This document shows positions 1 to 7,738 of a stretch of 41,002 nt of DNA, in pieces (within the stretch, counting starts at the first letter, position 1; each line of letters opens with the position of its first letter). This stretch comes from Nitrososphaerota archaeon (lineage in GTDB: Archaea; Thermoproteota; Nitrososphaeria; Nitrososphaerales; CADDZS01), in assembly GCA_021325255.1 (NCBI GenBank), contig JAJPHP010000018.1:1-41002 (forward strand), in the 5' to 3' direction. The notes under the pieces are model-generated. The model saw only the letters and a program-made list of their open reading frames with translations. It was not told where the DNA came from and made no database searches. The position numbers were made by a program, and so were the translations under genes.

Positions 1-197
1 ACATCTCCGAGCGAGTCAACAAGCATCTTGTCCATGCCTCGCGGACCGAGAGAACTCTTGACAATCTCTGCGATCAACTTTGCTGCGAAGATGTTGTTGC
101 GCTGAGCATCTCTGCCCTTTGTCTCGGCTGTGCCTTCCTTCAAAATTAGAACTGGCTGACCGGTAGAGGTTTTTGCGGGTACTAATGTCGCAGACAT
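1..197 (-). CDS. Thermosome subunit (group II chaperonin), N-terminal fragment
   Basis: ATP-dependent cytosolic protein-folding chaperonin, cut by the window edge. Translating the minus strand from the ATG at 197 gives 65 residues that start [20 protein letters not shown]. They contain the conserved N-terminal chaperonin segment [17 protein letters not shown], the nucleotide-binding region near the start of every thermosome/CCT subunit. Only about the first eighth of the usual ~540 residues is present, so the subunit type (alpha, beta or gamma) cannot be told. The start is 33 bp downstream of the four-CBS gene on the same strand, so the two may share a transcript. The family assignment is very secure because the motif is nearly invariant. 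Confidence 0.95.
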   Translation of the reverse strand, partial: MSATLVPAKTSTGQPVLILKEGTAETKGRDAQRNNIFAAKLIAEIVKSSLGPRGMDKMLVDSLGD

Positions 198-230
198 TCT
201 CTTATTTTCAGATCCCTTCTCTCCAAATGC

Positions 231-1019
231 TCATCCTCTAATCGTTACAGCGGGTAATCCTGTAGTGACGTAGATTTCTACCAGATCTCTCGCAGTGATA
301 ATCGCTACAAGATTATCTCCCTTCACCAGCGGCAGTCTCTTGATCTTGTTTGATTTCATTATAGAAGCAGCCTCCATTGCGGTCACACCGAGGTTGGCGG
401 TTACAAGCGGCCTAGATGCGACTTGCCCAAGTTTCGTCTCCATCATCATCTTTTCCCGTCGCCCCGCCAAAATTCGTAGGATGTCTCTCTCGGTGAATAT
501 GCCATATGGTCTCCCATCTTCAGTTACTACGACGCTGCCTATCCTCCTTTCATACATCAACCTAATAGCGTCAAAGGTAGTATTCTCTACGTCCAACGTT
601 TTGACCTTTTGAGTTGCATTGCTGGAGATAGACCTGTTTTCAGGACCCGTCGAGAAGACTCGAACAAAGTCGGATGCGGTTACAACCCCAATAATTTCAT
701 CATTCCTAGTAACGGCAAGCCTTCCCTTGGCTTTCAGCATAGTTCTTGCCGCTTCGATAACAGACGCTTCTGGCGGAATGGACACGACACCGCGTGACAT
801 TACCTTGCCAACTTCAAGGTCTTTACTCAGTTCTTTGTTGATTACAAGATCTTGAAGGAGCTCTCTCTCGGTGAGCACACCAAGCGGCACATTTTTTGCA
901 TTTACAACGTAAAGGCTACCCACATTTTTCTCGACCATTATGTCAACTGCATCCTTGAGAGATGCTTGTGGCACAAGAGTCAAGGGTTTTGCAGACATGA
1001 TATCGGCTACGGTTGGCAA
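231..1019 (-). CDS. Four-CBS-domain protein
   Basis: A 262-residue soluble protein made almost entirely of CBS motifs, two Bateman modules in tandem, at roughly residues 5-57, 70-118, 135-185 and 200-253. Each repeat shows the usual pattern: an xDIM-type start (ADIMSAKPLT, GKVMSRGVVS), a GS-hydrophobic strand, and a closing ITARDLV/TERDIL helix. CBS pairs bind adenine nucleotides or related ligands and act as energy or redox sensors; no catalytic domain is attached, so the partner is unknown. The start is TTG at 1019, chosen because the first CBS motif (TVADIM) begins at residue 3 and a GAAGGA stretch lies just upstream. The next in-frame ATG (residue 8) would cut into the first repeat. Confidence 0.9.
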   Translation of the reverse strand: MPTVADIMSAKPLTLVPQASLKDAVDIMVEKNVGSLYVVNAKNVPLGVLTERELLQDLVINKELSKDLEVGKVMSRGVVSIPPEASVIEAARTMLKAKGRLAVTRNDEIIGVVTASDFVRVFSTGPENRSISSNATQKVKTLDVENTTFDAIRLMYERRIGSVVVTEDGRPYGIFTERDILRILAGRREKMMMETKLGQVASRPLVTANLGVTAMEAASIMKSNKIKRLPLVKGDNLVAIITARDLVEIYVTTGLPAVTIRG

Positions 1020-1321
1020 ATCCTTCTCAATTCAGAGAAAAGGCGTTGCGTTTGTTAAAAAGAGATGACACGATTCTCAAGTTTGGGAATGTGGTTTGTC
1101 GAGCGTAGTGAATTGGCGATTGCAGTGGAAGAGCGTGATGCAGTCAGACCTGCTCTTGGCTAGATCATGAATCCGCGCAAGACACTTGATTTATCCGACG
1201 TGCCTTCTTACAATGGAAACCTAACTTTTTCCGTTTGTCATGGCATTTTGGATCCTAAATGAGCCGGCAGATGACACTCCAGACGACGGCTCGCAGTTCA
1301 TATGTACATTAGAGCAATGAT
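1020..1321. other. Intergenic, no gene seen
   Basis: About 300 bp between the SDR gene and the four-CBS gene, both on the minus strand. Apart from the possible TATA box at 1054-1061 I see no convincing ORF, tRNA-like fold or repeat. Confidence 0.6.
1054..1061 (-). promoter_or_regulatory. Probable TATA box of the four-CBS gene
   Basis: Minus-strand TTTTTAAC about 35-42 nt upstream of the TTG start at 1019, a spacing expected for an archaeal promoter with a short leader. Assigned by position and composition only. Confidence 0.4.
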
Positions 1322-2113
1322 CTAATACACAGTCCAGCCGTTGTCTATCACGATGCAGGAACCGTTGATGTAACCCGAGTCTTCGGAAGCTAGAAACAAT
1401 GCCAGTTTTGCTATCTCTATTGGCTCGGCGAGCCGAGGCATCGAAGCGCTTTTCTTCTGCATCATTGCTAGGCCGAGCTGGCTTGGGTTGCCGCCTCCGA
1501 GGCCTATCTGCGTTTTCACAGCTCCTAACACCATCGCGTTGCACCTGATGCCCTTGTCGCCATAAGACGCTGCGATGCTTTTCGTGAGGCCGATGAGTCC
1601 GTGCTTGGAAACCGTGTAGGGCGCGCCAGCAACGCCACCGAACATTCCCGCAATCGATGCCGTGTTGATTATCACTCCCTTGCCACCGTCCTGCTTTAGC
1701 ATTGCAGGGATGACCCTACGGCTTGCCCTAAATGGGGCGTTGAGATTTATGTTGATTACCCGCTCCCATAGTCCATCGTCAACTTCAGCAACAGGCTTGA
1801 CCCCGTCCATTATCCCGGCGTTGTTGCAGAGTATGTCAATTCTCCTTTCAGAGCTCAAGGCATCATCTATCATTTTCTCAGGCTCGGTTTTCGACGAAAG
1901 ATCTTTGACCATGCCTGTGGCTCTTTTGTTCCCGATTTCTTCCACAACCTCCTTCACTCTCTCCGGCACGACGTCAACTACAATCACCTTGGCTCCATTG
2001 TTTGCGAACAGATTTGCCATCGCTCTTCCAACGCCGGACCCTGCGCCAGTTATCAAAGCGACCTTTCCCTCCAAGATATTTCCCTCTCTTGTTGCCAATT
2101 CTTTCCCATGCAC
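1322..2113 (-). CDS. Short-chain dehydrogenase/reductase (SDR)
   Basis: A 263-residue classical SDR, an NAD(P)-dependent oxidoreductase with a Rossmann fold. The cofactor motif TGAGSGVG is at residues 22-29, NNAG at 97-100, the catalytic Ser near 153 in INTASIAG, and the active-site Tyr166/Lys170 pair in YTVSK. The C-terminus has the usual substrate-loop and dimer end (GSCIVIDNGWTVY). The length is typical of the FabG/glucose-dehydrogenase-like group. An acidic Asp (VVDV) at the end of strand beta-2 suggests NAD(H) preference, which is inference. The substrate cannot be told: 3-oxoacyl reduction, sugar or alcohol oxidation are all possible. The start is ATG at 2113 and the stop is TAG. It is transcribed away from the oxidoreductase operon. 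Confidence 0.9.
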   Translation of the reverse strand: MHGKELATREGNILEGKVALITGAGSGVGRAMANLFANNGAKVIVVDVVPERVKEVVEEIGNKRATGMVKDLSSKTEPEKMIDDALSSERRIDILCNNAGIMDGVKPVAEVDDGLWERVININLNAPFRASRRVIPAMLKQDGGKGVIINTASIAGMFGGVAGAPYTVSKHGLIGLTKSIAASYGDKGIRCNAMVLGAVKTQIGLGGGNPSQLGLAMMQKKSASMPRLAEPIEIAKLALFLASEDSGYINGSCIVIDNGWTVY

Positions 2114-2157
2114 TCTCCGCGAGCTATAGTAACATTTGATTTTCTGCGCAGTTCCTT

Positions 2158-2165
2158 CTTTTAAA
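2158..2165 (-). promoter_or_regulatory. Probable TATA box of the SDR gene
   Basis: Minus-strand TTTAAAAG, 45-52 nt upstream of the ATG at 2113, in an otherwise mixed-composition stretch. It fits an archaeal TATA element with a leader of about 20 nt. Confidence 0.5.
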
Positions 2166-2311
2166 TCAGTAAGACGAAAATCAAAGGTGATAATAATGGC
2201 AGGTGCAATTTCCTCTTGCTCCTACGCACACTGATATTTCATTATCAAAATTGAGAAACGTCTCTCGTCCTTAATTATGCGGAAGACGCTAAGCTTCAGC
2301 TGCACTGGAGT

Positions 2312-2617
2312 ATGTTTTGTTCAACTTTGTTGGTATCCTCCAATAAGGATCCAAACGCACAAGGTACCACAAAAAAGCCCAAAGCAGTTGTACTGGTTGA
2401 TGCAGAAAGGTGCAAAGGCTGTTAGCTTTGCGTTGTGTCTTGCCCCGAGGGAAATCTGAAGATCTCTTCATCTGAGCTTAACCGCAACGGGTACCACCCA
2501 GTCATTTTCAGCTATTACGGTGAAAAAGGAGAGTGTACTGGTTGCGGGATTTGTTACTGGGTGTGTCCTGATTTTGCAATCTCTGAAGTACGAATCCGCA
2601 AAGGCGAAGTGGGTTGA
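2312..2617 (+). pseudogene. 2-oxoacid:ferredoxin oxidoreductase delta subunit (2x[4Fe-4S] ferredoxin), interrupted by an in-frame TAG
   Basis: Reading from the ATG at 2312 gives 101 codons encoding a small two-cluster ferredoxin, the subunit that passes electrons from the oxidoreductase core to external ferredoxin. The first cluster motif reads CKGC-TAG-LCVVSCP (codons 34-44) and the second is CTGCGICYWVCP. The TAG at 2423-2425 (codon 38) falls exactly on the variable residue between CxxC and xC, where Glu or Gly is common in this family, and the frame stays coherent on both sides. GTG at 2435 could restart translation but would lose most of the first cluster. The gene ends 5 bp before the alpha-subunit ATG, as in intact D-A-B-C operons. 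One nonsense change (for example GAG to TAG), a sequencing error or recoding could explain it. Confidence 0.85.
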
Positions 2618-2622
2618 TCGCG

Positions 2623-3696
2623 ATGGCTGCAAGAGAATTCATCAAGGGAAATGAAGCGATTGCTTATGGTGCTTTAAAGTCTGGAATGAATGCGTATTTC
2701 GCGTATCCCATTACTCCCTCAAGCGAGATCCCCGAAACACTGGCCAAGGAATTTGGAAGCAAGGAGTACAGTGAGTTCAGGACTTTTCTGCAAGCAGCTA
2801 GCGAGCTCGAAGCGATCAATATGGTGATAGGCGCCGCGTCAACCGGTGCGAAAGTCATGACCGCCACATCTGGCCCGGGCTTCAGTCTGAAACAGGAAGG
2901 TCTCTCGTATGCGGCCGGAATGGAGGTGCCATTTCTGGTTGTCAATGTGAACAGGGCCGGGCCGGGTCTAGGCAACCTCGGTCCGGAGCAAAGTGACTAC
3001 TTCCAAGCTACGAGAGGAGGCGGACACGGCGGGCATCGAAACATCGTTCTTGCGCCGAACTCCGTTCAGGAAATGGCATCTTTCCCTGCGCTGGGATTTG
3101 ACCTAGCTTTCAAGTACAGGAACCCCGTCGTTGTTCTCGCCGATGCTTTCCTTGGGCAACTCAAAGAGGATGTCGTTTTCCCCGAAATAACTCCCAGCGT
3201 TTATGAAACGTCTTGGGCCGCTACTGGAGCAACAAAGGAAGGGAGGCACTTACTGCTGTCGCTTAACCTTGAATTTGAAAATCAAAGCAAGCATGCTGAA
3301 CATCTAAAGAGCAAGTATGAGGAAATAGAGAGATTAGAGCAGCGATCAGAATCTTATCTTACGGAGGATGCCGAGATTGTGCTTGTTGCCTACGGCATCG
3401 TCTCACGGCTCTGCAAACAGGTGGTCAATCTACTGCGAAGCGGTGGAGTCAGAGCAGGGCTGTTCAGGCCGCTGACCCTGTTTCCGTTTCCCAACAGAGA
3501 GTTGTCTGCATTAGCATCATCCGACAAGAGCAGACGCTTCCTGGTAGTTGAGCTGAACACAGGCCAAATGCTTCAAGACGTCAGGCTTGCTATCGAGGAC
3601 TCTTCGGTGAATATTGACTTTCTGTACAGCCTTGGCGGGCTGCTCCCTAGCTCGAGCCAAATCGCAAGGAAGGCGGAGGCGTTGATCTATGCTTAA
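2623..3696 (+). CDS. 2-oxoacid:ferredoxin oxidoreductase, alpha subunit (KorA/VorB-like)
   Basis: Pyrimidine/core subunit of a thiamine-diphosphate enzyme that oxidatively decarboxylates a 2-oxoacid with CoA to acyl-CoA, CO2 and reduced ferredoxin. About 357 residues from the ATG at 2623 (MAAREFIKGNEAIAYGALKSG). The signature YPITPSSEIPE near the N-terminus and the long TSGPGFSLKQEGLSYAAG loop are those of the KorA/VorB class rather than pyruvate oxidoreductase alpha. The C-terminal transketolase-like domain has FRPLTLFPFP and VVELNTGQMLQDV. Substrate (2-oxoglutarate or branched-chain 2-oxoacids) cannot be fixed from sequence. A TTG at 2614 overlapping the ferredoxin stop is an alternative start. 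The 3' end overlaps the beta gene by 8 bp, which indicates tight coupling. Confidence 0.9.
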   Translation: MAAREFIKGNEAIAYGALKSGMNAYFAYPITPSSEIPETLAKEFGSKEYSEFRTFLQAASELEAINMVIGAASTGAKVMTATSGPGFSLKQEGLSYAAGMEVPFLVVNVNRAGPGLGNLGPEQSDYFQATRGGGHGGHRNIVLAPNSVQEMASFPALGFDLAFKYRNPVVVLADAFLGQLKEDVVFPEITPSVYETSWAATGATKEGRHLLLSLNLEFENQSKHAEHLKSKYEEIERLEQRSESYLTEDAEIVLVAYGIVSRLCKQVVNLLRSGGVRAGLFRPLTLFPFPNRELSALASSDKSRRFLVVELNTGQMLQDVRLAIEDSSVNIDFLYSLGGLLPSSSQIARKAEALIYA

Positions 3697-4516
3697 ACAA
3701 GTGGAACAGCAGGAAAATTATGAATACGAGACCAAACTGGGAAAACTACCCATTCTTACGGATAAGCCCACCCACTATTGTGCTGGTTGCGAACACGGAA
3801 CGCTGACACGCTTAATGGCGAATGCTCTAAATAATCTCCAGCTCAGAGAAAAATGCGTCATGGTAGACTCAGTGGGCTGCAGCGTGTTTGCCCATGATTA
3901 CATCAATGTCGACGCGATTCAAGCTCCTCACGGAAGAGCGCCAGCTGTTATGAGCGGAATAAAGAGAGTCAGACCCGACCTAGTCGTATTCTCCGTGCAG
4001 GGAGACGGAGACGCCGTTTCAATAGGTCTACTTGAGCTAATGTATGCCGCAAACAGGGGAGAGCCCTTAACCGTTTTCCTGGTGAATAATGCGATTTACG
4101 GAATGACAGGCGGACAGATGGCGCCCACCACACCAGAGGGGATGGTCACCACAACATCACCCTTTGGCAGAGACGCGAAGTATACTGGCCCGGCGATTGA
4201 CGCATCGAAGCTCCTCGCGGGTCTTGAAAGGACTGCTTACGTGAGAAGGATTCTCCTGCCGATTACACCGCTTCCGAGATCCTCGATGTACAGCGCGCGC
4301 GGATCAATCGAAGGAGCAAGGGTCGTGGAGAACGCTTTCAGAGTGCAGCTCATGGGAGGGTTCTCCTTCGTGGAAGTCCTGAGCACGTGCAGCGTGAACT
4401 GGAAAATGTCCATACTAGATTCAAAAAAGTACGCGTCAGAGGTGCTCGCGAAACTGTATCCGCCAGGGGTATACAAGGACAAATTTGGGGTAGAGGGAAA
4501 GAAGGCGCTCAAATGA
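3689..4516 (+). CDS. 2-oxoacid:ferredoxin oxidoreductase, beta subunit (ThDP-binding)
   Basis: The 275-residue ThDP-binding subunit. HYCAGCEHGTLTRLM near residue 30 carries the CxxC that binds the core [4Fe-4S] cluster. QGDGDAVSIGLLELMYAANRG, then VNNAIYGMTGGQMAPTTP, is the GDG(x)nNN ThDP/Mg motif and the TGGQ.SPTT-type loop of the family. SFVEVLSTCSVNW supplies the distal conserved Cys/Asn-Trp. Between TAYV (about residue 186) and ENAFRVQ the sequence (for example LLPITPLPRSSMYSARG) is about ten residues longer than I expect and unlike the family, so a local insertion or a compensated pair of frameshifts is possible. It overlaps alpha by 8 bp, and its stop overlaps the gamma start as ATGA, so all core subunits are translationally coupled. 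Confidence 0.9.
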   Translation: MLKQVEQQENYEYETKLGKLPILTDKPTHYCAGCEHGTLTRLMANALNNLQLREKCVMVDSVGCSVFAHDYINVDAIQAPHGRAPAVMSGIKRVRPDLVVFSVQGDGDAVSIGLLELMYAANRGEPLTVFLVNNAIYGMTGGQMAPTTPEGMVTTTSPFGRDAKYTGPAIDASKLLAGLERTAYVRRILLPITPLPRSSMYSARGSIEGARVVENAFRVQLMGGFSFVEVLSTCSVNWKMSILDSKKYASEVLAKLYPPGVYKDKFGVEGKKALK

Positions 4517-5124
4517 AGATTCAACTCATACTTTCGGGCCACGGCGGACAGGGAGTACTTGAGCTCGCCAACTATATTGCATATTACGAACTGCAGAAGG
4601 GGCGGCATGTCGCGTACACGCCATCCTATGGTCCGGAGAGCAGAGGAGGGAAGGTGAAATGCTACGTTGTCGCTTCCGATGAAGATATCGACTCACCAGT
4701 AGTTGAGGAGCCGGATTGTCTGATTGTGATGAACAATCCCTCGATGGACTTTGTGCCTCTATTGAAGAGCGGCGGAATTCTCTTCATGAACAGTTCACTC
4801 ATTTCTGGGAGCCCTGAACGGGGTGACGTTATCACTTTCAAGGTGCCCGCAACGGAAATCGCGGATCGATTGAAACAGCAGACCTTCGAAGGGATTCAAG
4901 ATACAAGGATAGTTGCAAATTCTGTAATGTTTGGCGCGTACCTCTCTCTCGTTCACCACGAATTCAACGAGGAAGATGTCAAGACTGTGTTCGGACACTT
5001 TCTTAAAGATAGGAAGTCAATCTACATTCCGCTCAATCTCGAAGCGGCTAGGCAAGGGTTTCAATTTGAAAGAAACAATCAAAATGTCCCTGCTTCCGCT
5101 CAAGTCATGGAAAGTTACGTATGA
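4513..5124 (+). CDS. 2-oxoacid:ferredoxin oxidoreductase, gamma subunit
   Basis: 203-residue gamma subunit of the same complex. The start is the ATG at 4513, overlapping the beta stop (ATGA). The frame stays open upstream to 4387, but that part only shadows the beta gene. The N-terminal motif LSGHGGQGVLELANYIAYY and the following YTPSYGPESRGGKVKCYV are the hallmark segments of the KorC/VorC/PorC gamma family. The middle has the hydrophobic strand pattern of this alpha/beta domain (DCLIVMNNPS, GGILFMNSSLI). It holds the complex together and has no cofactor of its own in known members. With the delta, alpha and beta genes it forms a complete operon in the common archaeal order D-A-B-C. Confidence 0.93.
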   Translation: MKIQLILSGHGGQGVLELANYIAYYELQKGRHVAYTPSYGPESRGGKVKCYVVASDEDIDSPVVEEPDCLIVMNNPSMDFVPLLKSGGILFMNSSLISGSPERGDVITFKVPATEIADRLKQQTFEGIQDTRIVANSVMFGAYLSLVHHEFNEEDVKTVFGHFLKDRKSIYIPLNLEAARQGFQFERNNQNVPASAQVMESYV

Positions 5125-5245
5125 AACTTGCACAACATGTAACTCCTTCTTTGCTTTTGTCTTGCATCAGTTGAGTTAGATAGGGTTGCCCGTGATCAGA
5201 GTTCCTCATGTAATGAAGCCGGCCCTCAGTCACGGCGGCATCTCT

Positions 5246-5395
5246 ATGAAAGATGACTATATCGAATACGAGGTCTCCGCCGAAGTTGAAAAGTTCTGGG
5301 AGAGCCTCTCAGAAAGAGAGCGAGAGACTTTGTGCAACATGTCTCTAAAGCAAAACGTAGATTTAAGAGAGATTATTTCCGAACAGATGCAATAG
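5246..5395 (+). CDS. Small hypothetical protein
   Basis: A 49-residue acidic, helix-rich protein (MKDDYIEYEVSAEVEKFWES at the start) following the oxidoreductase operon. The ATG at 5246 is chosen over the in-frame TTG at 5186 and ATG at 5213, because the residues before 5246 (PHVMKPALSHGG) do not look like a folded start. The body SAEVEKFWESLSERERETL suggests two amphipathic helices. It has no recognised family. It ends just before a hairpin that may terminate transcription. Coding is plausible from its composition but not proven. Confidence 0.5.
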   Translation: MKDDYIEYEVSAEVEKFWESLSERERETLCNMSLKQNVDLREIISEQMQ

Positions 5396-5415
5396 AAGCA
5401 AATCGAAGATTGCTT
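5396..5415 (+). terminator. Short hairpin after the small ORF
   Basis: Arms AAGCAA and TTGCTT separated by 8 nt, followed by TTCTCCC, immediately after the stop codon at 5395. A weak intrinsic-terminator candidate. Confidence 0.35.
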
Positions 5416-5544
5416 TCTCCCGCAAGTTCTTAGAATGAAGGGAAGAAACCCCTTTTCTTTTGCGCCCCCAAGCATGCAATTTAGGTGTCGGCCCCCCCGC
5501 TACTTTTCCCTCATCATTACCAACATTGAAAATCGTGCTACCCT

Positions 5545-5553
5545 GTTAAATAA
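5545..5553 (+). promoter_or_regulatory. Probable TATA box of the CBS/HPF-like gene
   Basis: GTTAAATAA about 50 nt upstream of the ATG at 5602, with a purine-rich Shine-Dalgarno-like AAGGAGAG at about 5583-5590. Confidence 0.45.
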
Positions 5554-5601
5554 CGCGCGTGCCAATTGCTCTCTTGGAAATGAAGGAGAGAGTAGTGCAA
5601 A

Positions 5602-6795
5602 ATGAAAGCCAGTGAACTCAAGGTTCTTCCAGTGACTGACCTGATGACTCCCGCTACAACCATGAGCCCTATGGACACCACGTCCAGAGTTGTGGGGCAG
5701 ATGGTTAGATCAAAGCTCTACGAGGTCTTCATCGAGGAGCCGGACAGAACAGCGATAGTCACAATACGCGACGTTCTCAATGTAAGAAATATTGCGACGA
5801 CTAAACTCTACACCCTGATGTATTACGTGCCGAGGCTCAATCCCAACAACAGGGTGGGTGACGCGGCCACCTTGATGTTCGAGCATAGGATAAGGTCTCT
5901 GCCGATCTACCGCGGGCCAAAACTGATCGGTCAGATAACATCGCAGTCAATCGTAGAGAAACTGCTTGAACCGAAGATCGGCCTCAAAGCCTCTGCAATC
6001 ATGACATCAAACCCAATCTGCCTAGACGCCCACGATAACGTATCCAAGGCAAGGCAGACCATGATCCGAAGGAAGATAGATCAGCTCCCCGTCCTAAGAG
6101 AAGGGAAACTCGACAGCGTCGTAACATCTGAGGCAATCGTGTCTAACATTTTGCCGCCAGTTGATCGCACGATCAAGGGCGATTGGAGGGCAGGAAGGTT
6201 TGACGTACCGGTAGAGGATTTCGCAAATCCTGATATCGTGACGAACGACGCAAGCGATGATCTACGAACCGTATTCGACAACATGCGCAAGGGGTCAGCG
6301 AACTATTCAATAATCGAGAATTTTGGCGAGGTGCAAGGGATAGTAACATACCGCGACTTTATGAGGTTGCTGCTGAAGGCTAGAGAAGAAGAGCAGCTGC
6401 CCATGATGTACATCATCGGGCTGCCTGAGGATCCCTTTGAAGCTGAAGCAGCTAGGCAGAAATTCCAGCGCGTGGTCCAGCTTCTGAGACGCGGGTTTCC
6501 TATGATGACGGAAGCCCGCGCTGTAATCAAAGCCGGCGAGACCAAAGCCGCAAGGAAGAAGTATCGCGTCCAATTATTCATCATGTCTCCATACTGGCAC
6601 CACAGCTACAGCGTTTTCGGATACGAACTGCCTGATGCTTTCGACTATATCGAAAACTGGGCAAAGAAGCTGATCTCAAGATACCAGGTAAGATACTCGC
6701 GTGTTCGCTCAGATTCGGGGTTCGCCCCAGAAATTCAACAAGCCCCATCATCGAGAGGCAGAGCTAAAGGGCGGACAAGAGCTACGCTAAGGTAG
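5602..6795 (+). CDS. Four-CBS protein with C-terminal HPF/RaiA-like domain
   Basis: 397 residues. The first ~265 hold four CBS repeats (starts at VTDLMTPATTMS, VGDAATLMFEHRIRS, ASAIMTSNPICL and VEDFANPDIVTN). The last part, about residues 270-365, runs beta (LPMMYIIGLP), long helix (FEAEAARQKFQRVVQLLRRG), beta (EARAVIKAG), beta (KYRVQLFIMSP), beta (SYSVFGYE), helix (DAFDYIENWAKKLI). This is the order of the ribosome hibernation factor HPF/RaiA, so I infer a ribosome-associated domain governed by nucleotide-sensing CBS modules. The tail is short, basic and disordered (SSRGRAKGRTRATLR), fitting RNA contact. The HPF assignment rests on predicted strand order, not a motif; the CBS part is secure. 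The gene is monocistronic, with its own promoter and a downstream hairpin. Confidence 0.82.
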   Translation: MKASELKVLPVTDLMTPATTMSPMDTTSRVVGQMVRSKLYEVFIEEPDRTAIVTIRDVLNVRNIATTKLYTLMYYVPRLNPNNRVGDAATLMFEHRIRSLPIYRGPKLIGQITSQSIVEKLLEPKIGLKASAIMTSNPICLDAHDNVSKARQTMIRRKIDQLPVLREGKLDSVVTSEAIVSNILPPVDRTIKGDWRAGRFDVPVEDFANPDIVTNDASDDLRTVFDNMRKGSANYSIIENFGEVQGIVTYRDFMRLLLKAREEEQLPMMYIIGLPEDPFEAEAARQKFQRVVQLLRRGFPMMTEARAVIKAGETKAARKKYRVQLFIMSPYWHHSYSVFGYELPDAFDYIENWAKKLISRYQVRYSRVRSDSGFAPEIQQAPSSRGRAKGRTRATLR

Positions 6796-6811
6796 ACAGA
6801 GAAGAACGGTC

Positions 6812-6867
6812 CGGCGGTGAAAAGAAGGTTCCTAACGCTCAAGCAAAGCTAGGACCTTCACCCACCG
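6812..6867 (+). terminator. Long imperfect hairpin downstream of the CBS/HPF-like gene
   Basis: CGGcGGT pairs with ACCcaCCG, and GAAGGTTCCTA pairs with TAGGACCTTC with one bulged T; the loop is about 15 nt. It begins 16 bp after the stop codon. The roughly 16-pair stem makes a structured 3' end likely. There is no immediate U-tract, but pyrimidine-rich sequence follows near 6915-6943. It could also be part of a small RNA. Confidence 0.5.
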
Positions 6868-7235
6868 AATTACGAGAGTAAGTGATAAGGAGAATTCAGT
6901 GTTACTCATTTACATTCCCCATTCATTCTTTACTCCCTTTGTAGATTCAGTGGTGGGCTTGTAACCCGACAATTCTCCATGCCCTTTGGATCTCTTTTTG
7001 TCCTTCGTGGCTCTTGGATTCTTGACGTACAACATAATCAGGCGGAGAAAAAAAGGCCATTCTACGAGATGCAACCGTCAAGAGCTCCAGATAAGCAATA
7101 AAGAGGGCGCGTGTGGCAAGTGATTTCTTGATTGCCTGTGGTGGAATGTCCTTTCCTTGCGTACGATTGAATATCATTACGATAGAAGCCTTCCCAGAAC
7201 ATGCGCTCTTCTTGCTATTGATAATCGACTGCTCT
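6868..7235. other. Intergenic, no gene seen
   Basis: Between the hairpin and the next promoter. An open frame on the minus strand (6947-7177) and one on the plus strand (7113-7301) have no recognisable features and probably do not code. Confidence 0.5.
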
Positions 7236-7243
7236 GTTTATAC
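7236..7243 (+). promoter_or_regulatory. Probable TATA box of the two-CBS gene
   Basis: GTTTATAC 43-50 nt before the ATG at 7286, with GGTGAG at 7269-7274 as a Shine-Dalgarno-like site. Confidence 0.5.
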
Positions 7244-7285
7244 ACAAGCAGGCAGTTCTCTACACTTTGGTGAGCAGAGTATAGC

Positions 7286-7738
7286 ATGCCTCGGGACATG
7301 ACCAGAGTGTCTCAAGTAATGACCAAAACGCAGATCCAATTCGTTCGACCGAGCATTAGCGTAGAAAATGCCGCGCAGAGGATGAAAGAGTTCCAGAGAG
7401 GGTCACTCCTCGTTATAGACAATGGCAGACTTGCAGGAATAATCACAGAAAGAGATCTTGTCCAGAGAGTGATAGCCGAGAAGAAATCACCTGAGAAAAC
7501 TCAGGTCTCTGAGATAATGTCGAGGCCTGTAATCACAATTGGACCGGAGGGGCTCCTTACCGATGCGGCAAGGATAATGACTGAGAACAAAATAAGGAGA
7601 CTGCCAGTCACGGAAGGCACCGACGTTGTTGGCATAGTCACAGTAACAGATTTTGCAAAGCACCTGAACAAACTGGCGGGGCACGATGCGATGCTCGCTG
7701 CGATGGCAAGGGCCTCGGTTGTGCTGGCCCAATCCTAG
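7286..7738 (+). CDS. Two-CBS-domain protein
   Basis: 150 residues forming one Bateman module. CBS1 is at about residues 7-65 (SQVMTKTQIQFVRP through GIITERDLVQRVI) and CBS2 at about 72-127 (SEIMSRPVITIGPEGLLTDA through GIVTVTDFAKHL). A short C-terminal helix is rich in Ala and Met (AMLAAMARASVVLAQS). Such stand-alone pairs sense AMP/ATP-type ligands and regulate partners by contact. The TERDLVQRVI and TVTDFAKHL ends are typical archaeal CBS endings. The start is ATG 7286; ATG 7298 is also possible. It is the third CBS-only or CBS-rich protein within 8 kb. Stop TAG. Confidence 0.92.
   Translation: MPRDMTRVSQVMTKTQIQFVRPSISVENAAQRMKEFQRGSLLVIDNGRLAGIITERDLVQRVIAEKKSPEKTQVSEIMSRPVITIGPEGLLTDAARIMTENKIRRLPVTEGTDVVGIVTVTDFAKHLNKLAGHDAMLAAMARASVVLAQS

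Noticed and set aside
4387..4512. N-terminal extension of the gamma subunit to 4387
   Set aside because: It overlaps the beta gene in another frame, and the family start (KIQLILSGHGG) coincides with the ATG overlapping the beta stop.
6947..7177. Minus-strand 76-codon frame
   Set aside because: No domain, no promoter or ribosome-binding site, and mixed composition.
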